Position numbers and translations under genes: made by a program. 64,000 bases of DNA from Alloactinosynnema sp. L-07 (GTDB taxonomy: Bacteria; Actinomycetota; Actinomycetes; Mycobacteriales; Pseudonocardiaceae), in the NCBI RefSeq assembly GCF_900070365.1, contig NZ_LN850107.1:1550001-1614000 (forward strand), written 5' to 3'. Every line of letters starts with the position of its first letter. Position 1 is the stretch's first letter. Positions 1-6,501 of this stretch are shown piece by piece. Under the pieces are notes generated by a model. It made no database searches and was not told the origin of the DNA. It saw only the letters and a list, made by a program, of their open reading frames with translations.

Positions 1-1
1 T

Positions 2-244
2 GCGATTGTGGCAATTGAGTCCTTTGTGCTCGGTTCGGCCCTGGATGCCGTCGCGCCGGCGACGATGTTCGATCCCGGCCTACACGCCCAAGTCGTGCCG
101 ACCTTCGCCTCGGCCGTAGCCGCCCGCAACAAGCGAGCCAAAGCGAGAAACCTCGCAGTGGCCGACCTATCCTTCACCGTTGGCCTACGTGCGATGATCG
201 ACGGCCGAGCGTCCCAATTGGACGCACAAGCAGAGCGCGCATAG
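2..244 (+). CDS. TetR-family regulator, C-terminal fragment cut by window start
   Basis: The reading frame is open from the first complete codon and runs to a TAG at 242-244, so the gene begins upstream of the window. The visible 80 residues are helical. They contain the stretches FVLGSALDA and DLSFTVGLRAMIDG, which resemble the last two ligand-domain helices of TetR/AcrR repressors (the usual 'F..GL..ilDGL' ending). The DNA-binding domain is not visible, so the family call rests on this tail only. The first in-frame ATG at 8 would make a 78-residue protein, but an internal methionine of a longer gene is more likely. Target and ligand are unknown. Confidence 0.5.
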   Translation, partial: AIVAIESFVLGSALDAVAPATMFDPGLHAQVVPTFASAVAARNKRAKARNLAVADLSFTVGLRAMIDGRASQLDAQAERA

Positions 245-275
245 GTGGGCTCGTTCGTGCTTCGACTGCTGGGGT

Positions 276-434
276 CGCTCCCTCGTTTTCTAGCGTCTTA
301 TCCGGAAACAGGGCTGTCAAGGGCGCCTGCGGCGTCGCTGCGCGATCAGCAAGCTGACCCTTGACAGCCCTGTTTCCGGATAAGGGATTGCCGGGACGAG
401 GGTGCAGGGGGAAGAGCAGGGACCTGCGGTCCCC
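276..434. repeat. Family A palindromic intergenic element, copy 1
   Basis: This 159-bp element lies in the gap between two converging genes. A perfect 27-bp inverted repeat (297-323 against 347-373) encloses a GC-rich core of about 23 nt. Outside it, CCCTCGT near 280 can pair with ACGAGGG near 395. A 6-bp stem GGGACC-TGC-GGTCCC closes the right end. A second copy of the same length lies at 57109-57267. The core and right flank are nearly identical in the two copies, while the 27-bp arms differ in sequence and yet remain palindromic. A structured RNA, a bidirectional terminator or a small non-autonomous mobile element are all possible. Confidence 0.8.
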
Positions 435-456
435 TTAGGGCAGTCTGGTCAGCTGG

Positions 457-1617
457 CTAGGCAATCGCAGGTTGATCGTGAGTGGCGCAGTGGATGCCGC
501 CGCCACCTGAGGCTATTGCGTCGATCGACACTGGGACAATCTCCCGATCCGGAAAGTTGTCCCGGATGATCTGTGCGGCACGGTTGTCGGCCGCCGCATC
601 GCCGAATTTCGGGATGAACACAGCTTTGTCGGCGACGTAGAAGTTGAGATACGTGGACACAAAGTCGTCCCCAGTCCCGGTGATCTTGTCCGGGTCAGGC
701 TGGGGCAGGTCCACGACCGTGAACGGCTTCCCATGAGCGTCAGTGTTCGCGCTCAGTACTTCCTTGGCCTGGTCAGCAGACCGCGACCAGTGATCAGGTG
801 CCAGGCCGGGAAAGGCGCGATCCAGCAAAACCGCGCCGGACGCGGTAAAACGCACGAGGCAGTCGATGTGCGCGTCGGTGATGTCCTGGCCGCGCACGCC
901 TTCAAACCAGATCACCTTCCGCACACCGAGCACCCGCTTGAGTTCGGCCTCGATCTCGTCGCGGGTCTTGCCCGGGTTCCGGTTCTCGTTGACGATCGAA
1001 CTCTCGGTCACCAGCAACGTGCCCGCGCCGTCGGTCTCCAACGAACCGCCCTCGGTAACCAGCCACGTGTCCACGCTAGGAATCTTGTACTTGCCCAGGA
1101 CGGCCGCGGCAGCGGCGGCATCCGAGTCGTGTGGGTTCTGCTTGTTGCCCCAGCCGTTGAAGTGGAAGTCGACGCCCTTGAGTGTGCCCGCCTCCTCGAT
1201 GAACACCGGCAGGGTGTCGCGGGCCCACAGGTCGTTTACCGCGATCGGGATGACCTCGACGTCGTCGCCACAGGCGCGCTGGGCTTGGTCGGCATCCTCG
1301 GGCCGGGCGAGCATGACCACCGGCTGAAACTCGCCGATGGCCCTCGCCAGGCCTGCTATGTCGCCCCGCACCGCGGCGGTGTCCTCCATCCAGATCGCCT
1401 TGGTGGGCCACGACATGAACGTTCGCGACTGCCGTTCCCACTCCGCGCCGAACCGGCGTTCGGCCTGCGGCGTGCTCGTGGCGGGACCACGGGGGACGGT
1501 CGTCTCTGCGGTCGTCGGCGGCACTGGCTCGGTGCACGACACGGCGCCGAGGGTCAGCACGCCGCTCAGGGATCGCAGCACGGTTCGGCGCGACAGTGCG
1601 GTTTGAAGGGTGGACAC
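457..1617 (-). CDS. Agmatine deiminase / peptidyl-arginine deiminase family protein, exported
   Basis: This 386-residue protein belongs to the guanidino-group-modifying family that hydrolyses agmatine (or arginine side chains) to a citrulline-type product and ammonia. The catalytic set is visible: WARDTLPVF supplies the first Asp, TEGGSLETDG is the substrate loop, HIDCLVRF carries the His-x-Asp pair, and GGGGIHCATHDQ places the nucleophilic Cys at about residue 377. Unlike the cytoplasmic AguA enzymes it starts with a Tat-type signal (SRRTVLRS, residues 9-16), a hydrophobic stretch and a possible lipobox Cys at residue 28, so it is probably a surface lipoprotein. The GTG start at 1617 preserves this signal. 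It is divergent from a TetR gene with a shared operator. Agmatine is inferred from the family; the true substrate could differ. Confidence 0.85.
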   Translation of the reverse strand: MSTLQTALSRRTVLRSLSGVLTLGAVSCTEPVPPTTAETTVPRGPATSTPQAERRFGAEWERQSRTFMSWPTKAIWMEDTAAVRGDIAGLARAIGEFQPVVMLARPEDADQAQRACGDDVEVIPIAVNDLWARDTLPVFIEEAGTLKGVDFHFNGWGNKQNPHDSDAAAAAAVLGKYKIPSVDTWLVTEGGSLETDGAGTLLVTESSIVNENRNPGKTRDEIEAELKRVLGVRKVIWFEGVRGQDITDAHIDCLVRFTASGAVLLDRAFPGLAPDHWSRSADQAKEVLSANTDAHGKPFTVVDLPQPDPDKITGTGDDFVSTYLNFYVADKAVFIPKFGDAAADNRAAQIIRDNFPDREIVPVSIDAIASGGGGIHCATHDQPAIA

Positions 1618-1633
1618 GGGCCCATCGTGACAC

Positions 1634-1651
1634 TGACTGGATTTTCAGTCA
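1634..1651. promoter_or_regulatory. Palindromic operator between deiminase and TetR genes
   Basis: TGACTG (1634-1639) and CAGTCA (1646-1651) form a perfect inverted repeat with a 6-bp spacer in the 60-bp divergent gap. On the minus strand the left end gives TTGACT, a good -35 hexamer for the deiminase gene, followed 17 nt later by a weak -10 (CACGAT). This is a plausible binding site for the TetR product of 1678-2253, which would repress both directions. Confidence 0.55.
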
Positions 1652-1677
1652 AACGGCGGCTCCACTAGCGTGAGCCT

Positions 1678-2253
1678 GTGTCGGAGCGACAGAAGTCGAT
1701 TTTGGAAGCGGCGGTGCGGGTGATCGCGCGGACCGGGGTACGCGGGCTGCGCGTCGAGGAACTCGCGGCCGAAGCCGGTGTCTCCACGGCGCTGATCTAC
1801 TACCACTTCGGGGATCGCGCCGGGTTGCTGCGCCAGACCCTGGAGTTCGTCAGCGACACGGCCGGGGACTACACCACGGAAGCGGCGGCCGCCGCCGAGA
1901 ACCCGCGTGCCGAGCTTGAACTGCTGCTCCTGCTGGAGATCCAGGACAACCCCGTGACCCGCGCCAACAGCGTGGCCTGGGGCGAGCTACGGGCCAGTGC
2001 GGTCTTCGACGACGGCCTGCGCGAGCAACTCAGCGACTCGACCGCCGTCTGGGTGGGCGAGGTCGCCGACGTCATCCAGCGCGCGATGGCGGCCGGACTC
2101 ATCCCGGCCACGGTCGACCCGGTCGACGCCGCCGAGCGGCTCACGGCCCTGGTCGAGGGCCTCAGCGAACGCTGGTTGAGTGGCTCGATGGCGGTCGGCC
2201 GGGCACAGGAACTTCTCCGCGCCGCGATCACGATGGAGCTCGGCGACGGCTGA
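1678..2253 (+). CDS. TetR/AcrR-family transcriptional regulator
   Basis: This 191-residue one-component repressor has a classic N-terminal helix-turn-helix: VRGLRVEELAAEAGVSTALI followed by the YYHFGDRAGLL recognition and positioning segment (residues 20-52). The helical C-terminal half would form the ligand pocket and dimer face. The GTG at 1678 places the HTH at the usual distance from the N-terminus. It is transcribed away from the deiminase gene across a 60-bp gap holding an 18-bp palindrome, so autorepression and control of the deiminase are the natural inference. An ECF sigma gene follows with little or no gap. The ligand is unknown; agmatine or a related polyamine would fit the neighbour, but this is speculation. 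Confidence 0.85.
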   Translation: MSERQKSILEAAVRVIARTGVRGLRVEELAAEAGVSTALIYYHFGDRAGLLRQTLEFVSDTAGDYTTEAAAAAENPRAELELLLLLEIQDNPVTRANSVAWGELRASAVFDDGLREQLSDSTAVWVGEVADVIQRAMAAGLIPATVDPVDAAERLTALVEGLSERWLSGSMAVGRAQELLRAAITMELGDG

Positions 2254-2857
2254 GTGGAACCTCCTGGCGGTCGGCGGTGTACTCCTATCCATAGACGCAC
2301 TGACGGGAGCAACGCGGATCGACGCGGACGCGGAAGCCGTGGCCAGGGTGCGCGCCGGGGACGCGGGCGCGTACGGCGATCTCGTGCGCGCTCACGCCGG
2401 TGTCGCGCTGCGGGTCGCGGTGCTGCTCGGCGCGGGCGCGGACGCGGAGGACGTCGTGCAGGAGTCGCTGGTCAAGGCGTATCGGGCGCTGGGCGGGTTC
2501 CGGGACGGCGCCCCGTTCCGGCCGTGGCTGCTGCGGATCGTGGCCAACGAGACGAACAACCTGCGGCGTTCGGCCCGGCGGCGCGGCGCGACCGAGGTGG
2601 CCGCCCTGTTGCCGGAGCCGGTGGCGGACCCGGAGCTGTCGGTGCAGGCCAGGGCCCAGCGCGCGGAGCTGGTCCGGGCGGTCGAGGTGCTCCCCGAGTC
2701 CTATCGGCTGGTGGTGACCTGTCGCTATCTGCTCGACCTGGACGAACGGGAGACCGCGACCGTGCTCGGCTGGCCGCGCGGCACCGTGAAGTCACGGCTG
2801 TCGCGCGCGCTGCGGCGGCTGCGTACGTCGCTCGAAACGGACCCCGCCGATGACTGA
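2180..2857 (+). CDS. ECF-subfamily RNA polymerase sigma factor (start uncertain)
   Basis: Region 2 is clear (DAEDVVQESLVKAYRAL, then FRPWLLRIVANETNN) and so is region 4 (LPESYRLVVTCRYLLDL, then TATVLGWPRGTVKSRLSRA), which together define an ECF sigma-70 factor. The only ATG upstream of the domain is at 2180, inside the TetR gene in another frame. The first GTG after it (2339) would cut very close to region 2. Comparison with ordinary ECF lengths suggests the true start lies between 2255 and 2339, possibly at a non-standard codon, so the N-terminus given here is probably too long. The gene overlaps the downstream membrane-protein gene by 8 nt, the usual sigma/anti-sigma coupling. Confidence 0.8.
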   Translation: MARWRSAGHRNFSAPRSRWSSATAEWNLLAVGGVLLSIDALTGATRIDADAEAVARVRAGDAGAYGDLVRAHAGVALRVAVLLGAGADAEDVVQESLVKAYRALGGFRDGAPFRPWLLRIVANETNNLRRSARRRGATEVAALLPEPVADPELSVQARAQRAELVRAVEVLPESYRLVVTCRYLLDLDERETATVLGWPRGTVKSRLSRALRRLRTSLETDPADD

Positions 2858-3593
2858 TCCCCTGATCCGCGACCTGCGCGCGCTCGGTGCGAGCCTTCCG
2901 GCCCCCGAGCCCGCCGCCGAGCTGACGGCGGCGGTCCTCGCGCGCGTGGCCACGGAGCCCGTGCCGGTCAAGGCCGGGCGGTTCCGTCGGATCGTCTGGT
3001 GGGCGCGGGCCCGCTGGCGGGCGCTGGTGTCGCTGCTGACCGGCTTGGTGCTGGTCGGCGCGCTCACGCCGCCGGTGCGCGCCGCGGTGGCGGAGTGGTT
3101 CGGGTTCGGCGCGGTCGAGATCCGCACCTCGACCGGGGCGGGCCCGTCGACCGCGCCCGCGCCGCCGACGGCGCTCGGTGCCGTCACCCTCGACCAGGCG
3201 CGCACCATGGTGGCGTTCGACGTGGTGGTGCCGGAGGCGCTCGGGCCGCCCGCGGCGACCTGGGTCTCGGCCGACCGGGTGGCCGTGTCGATGTCATGGA
3301 CGGGGGGACCCGACGGGCCGGTGCGGCTGGACCAGGTCGGCCAGCGGCTCGCGCCGTACTTCGTCAAGACCGTTTACGACGAGGTCGAGTTCACCTCCGT
3401 CGGAGGGGCAGAGGCGCTGTGGCTGCCGCGCCCGCACCACATCGTCGTGCAGGCGCCCGACGGGTCACAGCGCACCGAGCCCGCGCGGCTGGCCGGGCGC
3501 ACGCTCATCTGGCAGTCGGGGAACGTCACCCTCCGGCTGGAAGGCGACCTGGACCGGGAACGCGCGGTGGCGATCGCCGAGTCCGCCCGCTGA
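2850..3593 (+). CDS. Probable membrane-anchored anti-sigma factor
   Basis: This 247-residue protein has a cytoplasmic N-terminal ~55 residues, one hydrophobic helix (ALVSLLTGLVLVGAL, about 58-72) and an extracytoplasmic domain of about 170 residues. Its gene overlaps the ECF sigma gene by 8 nt, which is the main reason for calling it the cognate anti-sigma factor. The N-terminal part lacks the HxxxCxxC zinc motif of the ZAS class, so it would be a non-zinc type. The C-terminal domain was not recognised; it may sense an envelope signal. The alternative is a regulated membrane protein that only shares the operon. Confidence 0.6.
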   Translation: MTDPLIRDLRALGASLPAPEPAAELTAAVLARVATEPVPVKAGRFRRIVWWARARWRALVSLLTGLVLVGALTPPVRAAVAEWFGFGAVEIRTSTGAGPSTAPAPPTALGAVTLDQARTMVAFDVVVPEALGPPAATWVSADRVAVSMSWTGGPDGPVRLDQVGQRLAPYFVKTVYDEVEFTSVGGAEALWLPRPHHIVVQAPDGSQRTEPARLAGRTLIWQSGNVTLRLEGDLDRERAVAIAESAR

Positions 3594-3653
3594 ACCGGAA
3601 CCAGGCGGCGGCGGGCGGTGTAGTCAGGGCAGCCAACACAAGGAGGCCCCGCC

Positions 3654-4238
3654 ATGCGCGCCACCATCCTGCCCTTGCTCGCCGCGATCGGCTTGCTCGT
3701 CCTCGGTGCGCCGCCCGCCTCGGCGGGCGGCCCGACCAGCGTGCTGCTCGCCTCGCCCGAACACGAGCGGGTCGCGGCGATCTACCACACCGACTCCGCC
3801 TACAAGCGACTCGAGAACGCCGTCGTGGGTGGCAGCACGGCGCCCGCCGACGAGTCCAGCCCGTACGTCACCGCAGCGTGGCTGATCCACGATGTCGAGG
3901 TCTGGCGCACCGACCGCATCTACCTCACGTCATCGGGGCCGGTCATCGAGACCAGGACCATCAGCCCGGACGGGGGCAATATCTGGGATGCCCCCGCGAC
4001 CTGGCACACCAGCTCGTCACCCCGCGAACTGGCCGTCTTGCTCGACACCCTCGGCGTCACCACCAAGTCCGTGCAGATCGTCGACACCGCCGCGACCACC
4101 CTCGCCGCCGCGGAACCCGTCGCGGCGCCCCGGGATGTCCGATGGGAGTGGGGAATCGGCGGCCTCGCCGTCGGCGCTCTGCTCACCGCGGCTGTCGTGC
4201 GCGTACAGCGAGTCCGGCAAGCCAAGTTGATCAGCTAA
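3654..4238 (+). CDS. Secreted or membrane-anchored protein of the sigma-factor operon
   Basis: The 194-residue product begins with a signal peptide (ATILPLLAAIGLLVLG, likely cleaved near ASA-GG at residue 25). It ends with a second hydrophobic helix (WGIGGLAVGALLTAAVV) followed by basic residues, the arrangement of a type I membrane protein with an external domain of about 125 residues. A strong ribosome site, AAGGAGG, lies 7 nt before the ATG. It follows the anti-sigma gene by 60 nt. The external domain was not recognised. Its position suggests a sensor or target in the sigma circuit. The TAA stop is embedded in the first bases of the foldback repeat at 4235. Confidence 0.6.
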   Translation: MRATILPLLAAIGLLVLGAPPASAGGPTSVLLASPEHERVAAIYHTDSAYKRLENAVVGGSTAPADESSPYVTAAWLIHDVEVWRTDRIYLTSSGPVIETRTISPDGGNIWDAPATWHTSSSPRELAVLLDTLGVTTKSVQIVDTAATTLAAAEPVAAPRDVRWEWGIGGLAVGALLTAAVVRVQRVRQAKLIS

Positions 4239-4402
4239 TGCGTTGACCACGGACGTTCGCCGGGTATCGGCCTGTCCACGGCGTGGCTGGTAAGGCGGAG
4301 GGAAGACCGTAGTACCGGGTTGTACTTGGGCTTTCCGACAACGCAGCCAGGCGCGTCGTGGGCAGGTCGAGACCCGGTGAAGGTTCGTGGTCAACGCACT
4401 AG
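4235..4402 (+). repeat. Family B foldback element B1
   Basis: This 168-bp imperfect palindrome begins CTAA and ends CTAG and fills the whole gap between two converging genes; the terminal bases supply the TAA stop of the left gene and the TAG stop of the right one. The outer inverted repeat is TGCGTTGACCACG (4239-4251) against CGTGGTCAACGCA (4386-4398). Pairing continues for about 50 bp with mostly G-T (G-U) differences on the plus strand. The apex carries GGAA, GTACCGG, TTGTAC, GGGC and TTCC, shared with B2 and B3. It may act as a bidirectional terminator or be a non-autonomous mobile element. Confidence 0.8.
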
Positions 4403-5382
4403 CAGCCTTCATCGCCCGTGAGTCGTTTGAGGAGAGCGAATCCGGCACGGTCGACCGACGCCGAGGTCGCTGACAGGATGACCACCCCGGTTCCCGCCGG
4501 GCGGTCGAGGCCCAGCCAGGAGCTGAATCCGCCGGTCCCGCCATTGTGCCAGGTGACGGACCGCTCGCCACGGCCGAAGGTGAGCCACGCGGCGCCGATG
4601 CGGGCTGGGCCCGCGAAGCCTGAGACCGGGTCCAGCGCGGCCATGCCGGGAGCGGAACCGTCGAGCAGAGCGGCGGTGAGGCGAGCCATGTCCCCGATCG
4701 AGGCGCGGATGCCGCCCGCGGGCCCGAGGGCCTCGCCGGTCCACGGTTGCTGCTCCCGGCCTTTCTTGTTCTTGCCGACCAAGGCGTCGGGCCGCAGCTG
4801 GTCCGGACTGGCGGGTACCGAGCAGGTGTCGAGACGGAGCGGTTCGGCGATCCGCAGGCGGACGAGATCCTGGTAGGTCAGGCCCGCCGCGCGCGCGATC
4901 GCGTGGCCGAGCAACTGGTAGCCGAGGTTGGAGTAGCGGCCGCGCGGCTTCCCGAGCTTCACCGTTCGCGCCTGGGCGATGAGCTCGTCCAGGCTGTCCC
5001 CGTAAGGATTCGTGCCGTGGCGCCACAGCGCGATAGTTCGCCGCAGCGGCGCCGCCGACTTGGGCAGCCTCGGCAGACCCGAGTGGTGGGTGCTGATCGA
5101 CGCGAGCGTCACGCCCCCCGCCGGGGTGTCGGCGAGCGGCAACAGCTCGCCGAGCTTGGTCGACTCGGCGATCTCCCCGCGCGCGAGCGCGTCGACGTAG
5201 AGCAGGCCGGTGATCCCCTTGGAGATCGAGCCGATCTCGAAGTCCGCGGCGGAGTCGGCGCCGACACTCGCCACCCGGGTACCCCGAGGCGACACCGCGG
5301 CGACGGCGAACGGCCGGTGCCGATCACCGGCGAACTCGCGCACGCTCTCCGCGAGCGTCGCATCCCCATGCACATCCGTCAC
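4399..5382 (-). CDS. Beta-lactamase-fold serine hydrolase (class C / DD-peptidase family)
   Basis: This 327-residue penicillin-recognising hydrolase lacks a signal peptide, so it is probably cytoplasmic and likely an esterase or peptidase rather than a cell-wall enzyme. Family motifs are present in order: SxxK as GSISKG (nucleophile Ser near residue 53), YxN as YSNLGY (near 151) and the KTG-equivalent HNGGTGG (near 286). The GTG start at 5382 leaves a normal N-terminus. It converges on the secreted-protein gene, with the two stop codons lying in the two ends of repeat B1. The substrate is not predictable from sequence. Confidence 0.8.
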   Translation of the reverse strand: MTDVHGDATLAESVREFAGDRHRPFAVAAVSPRGTRVASVGADSAADFEIGSISKGITGLLYVDALARGEIAESTKLGELLPLADTPAGGVTLASISTHHSGLPRLPKSAAPLRRTIALWRHGTNPYGDSLDELIAQARTVKLGKPRGRYSNLGYQLLGHAIARAAGLTYQDLVRLRIAEPLRLDTCSVPASPDQLRPDALVGKNKKGREQQPWTGEALGPAGGIRASIGDMARLTAALLDGSAPGMAALDPVSGFAGPARIGAAWLTFGRGERSVTWHNGGTGGFSSWLGLDRPAGTGVVILSATSASVDRAGFALLKRLTGDEGC

Positions 5383-5492
5383 CGTTGGACTCCCGACCTG
5401 GCCGCGTACCGCCGACGCCCGCCATTATCGTCGGCCGCGCGCCGACTGTTGTGGACAGAGCGTTGCCTGCCTGTGCGGCCGTTCGGTTCAGG

Positions 5493-6317
5493 TCACGGGG
5501 CGGACTGCCAGGTCCCGTTCTTGACCGACTCGATGTACGGGTCGTACGCGGAGGTGTCGCCGCCTATCAGCGACCAGTAGTCGGCCAGGATCGAAGCCTG
5601 TTCCTCGTAGCCGAAGTCGCCGAACGGCTGCCCAGCGGCGGCGGCGTCGCGCAGGCCTTGCTCGCCGCCGTAGTCGTAGTCGCCGCCAAGGGCGGAGAGG
5701 ATAAGGCCGGGGACAGACGCGCCCTGCTGGTATTGCCAGCAGTGGCCGAGTTCGTGGATGAGCCACTTCATGAAGCCCGACGGCGGGCTGGCGAGGGTGC
5801 CGACGGGGAAGTAGATCTCGTCGGGAAGCGTGCGCGCGTAGCCGCCGACCGACATCACCGACGACTCGCAGACCAGGATGCCGGAGGTGTCCAACTGGTC
5901 GCCGTAGACCTGGTATGCCTCGCTGACCTCCTCGGACGTCAAGTGCCTGCAGTCGCTGTCCGCCTCTTCCTCGGCGGGGGCGTTCGGATCGGTGCCGGGG
6001 CCATTGCCATGCTGCCCGTCGTTCCCCGACGGCGGGGCGCCCCCCGAGCCGTCACCACCGGCCGAGGACCCACCGGAACCTGAGTCGTCGGGCTGGGATT
6101 GGGCATCCGCCAGCAGGTCCCACACGTACGAGTCGACGGTGTCGCCGTCGGGAAGGCCGTTCTGGGTGCGGAAGTGGCGCACCGCGTTGGCCGTGGCGTC
6201 GTCGAACTCGCCGTTCTCGGCGACCACGGTTTGTTGGTAGTGGTGGTTCAGCAACTGCTGCAGGTACTGCACCCACTCGGAGCTCTCACCGGGGGACAGG
6301 TCGGGTTGCCCAGCCAT
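5493..6317 (-). CDS. Peptidoglycan-binding domain protein with HELGH metallopeptidase-like domain
   Basis: Of the 274 residues, about 1-75 form a PG_binding_1-like repeat (WVQYLQQLLNHHY, FDDATANAVRHFRTQNGLPD). A low-complexity Gly/Ser/Asp/Glu linker spans about 76-135. The C-terminal domain has the zinc signature HELGH (residues about 190-194, in KWLIHELGHCWQYQQG) and a downstream acidic segment (GYEEQASILADYW) that could give the third ligand. No signal peptide is visible, so export, if any, would be non-classical. Such HELGH domains are known from proteins related to DUF4157, often linked to contractile injection systems, but no such system is in the window. A cell-wall-targeted peptidase or toxin is plausible. 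Confidence 0.6.
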   Translation of the reverse strand: MAGQPDLSPGESSEWVQYLQQLLNHHYQQTVVAENGEFDDATANAVRHFRTQNGLPDGDTVDSYVWDLLADAQSQPDDSGSGGSSAGGDGSGGAPPSGNDGQHGNGPGTDPNAPAEEEADSDCRHLTSEEVSEAYQVYGDQLDTSGILVCESSVMSVGGYARTLPDEIYFPVGTLASPPSGFMKWLIHELGHCWQYQQGASVPGLILSALGGDYDYGGEQGLRDAAAAGQPFGDFGYEEQASILADYWSLIGGDTSAYDPYIESVKNGTWQSAP

Positions 6318-6450
6318 GGTGCCCTCATCTCCTCGCCGCCTCCGCGCAGTGTCCCGCCCCCACCGGGACGACCGCGCCGGTCAGGAGGTCGTTCCTTTGG
6401 GCACGCGGAAGCCGCCCTAGTGGGCACCCGTCAGGCGGCGGCGAGAAGCT

Positions 6451-6481
6451 CGGTCTTGGGTGCGTACGTCACCCAAGACCG
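6451..6481 (-). terminator. Strong hairpin downstream of the Asp23-family gene
   Basis: A perfect 12-bp stem, CGGTCTTGGGTG with CACCCAAGACCG, has a 7-nt loop CGTACGT. It starts 20 nt after the stop of the gene at 6502 and precedes the start of the next minus-strand gene. No U-run follows, which is common for actinobacterial terminators. Confidence 0.65.
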
Positions 6482-6501
6482 TGTCCTCCCATAGAGTTAG
6501 G

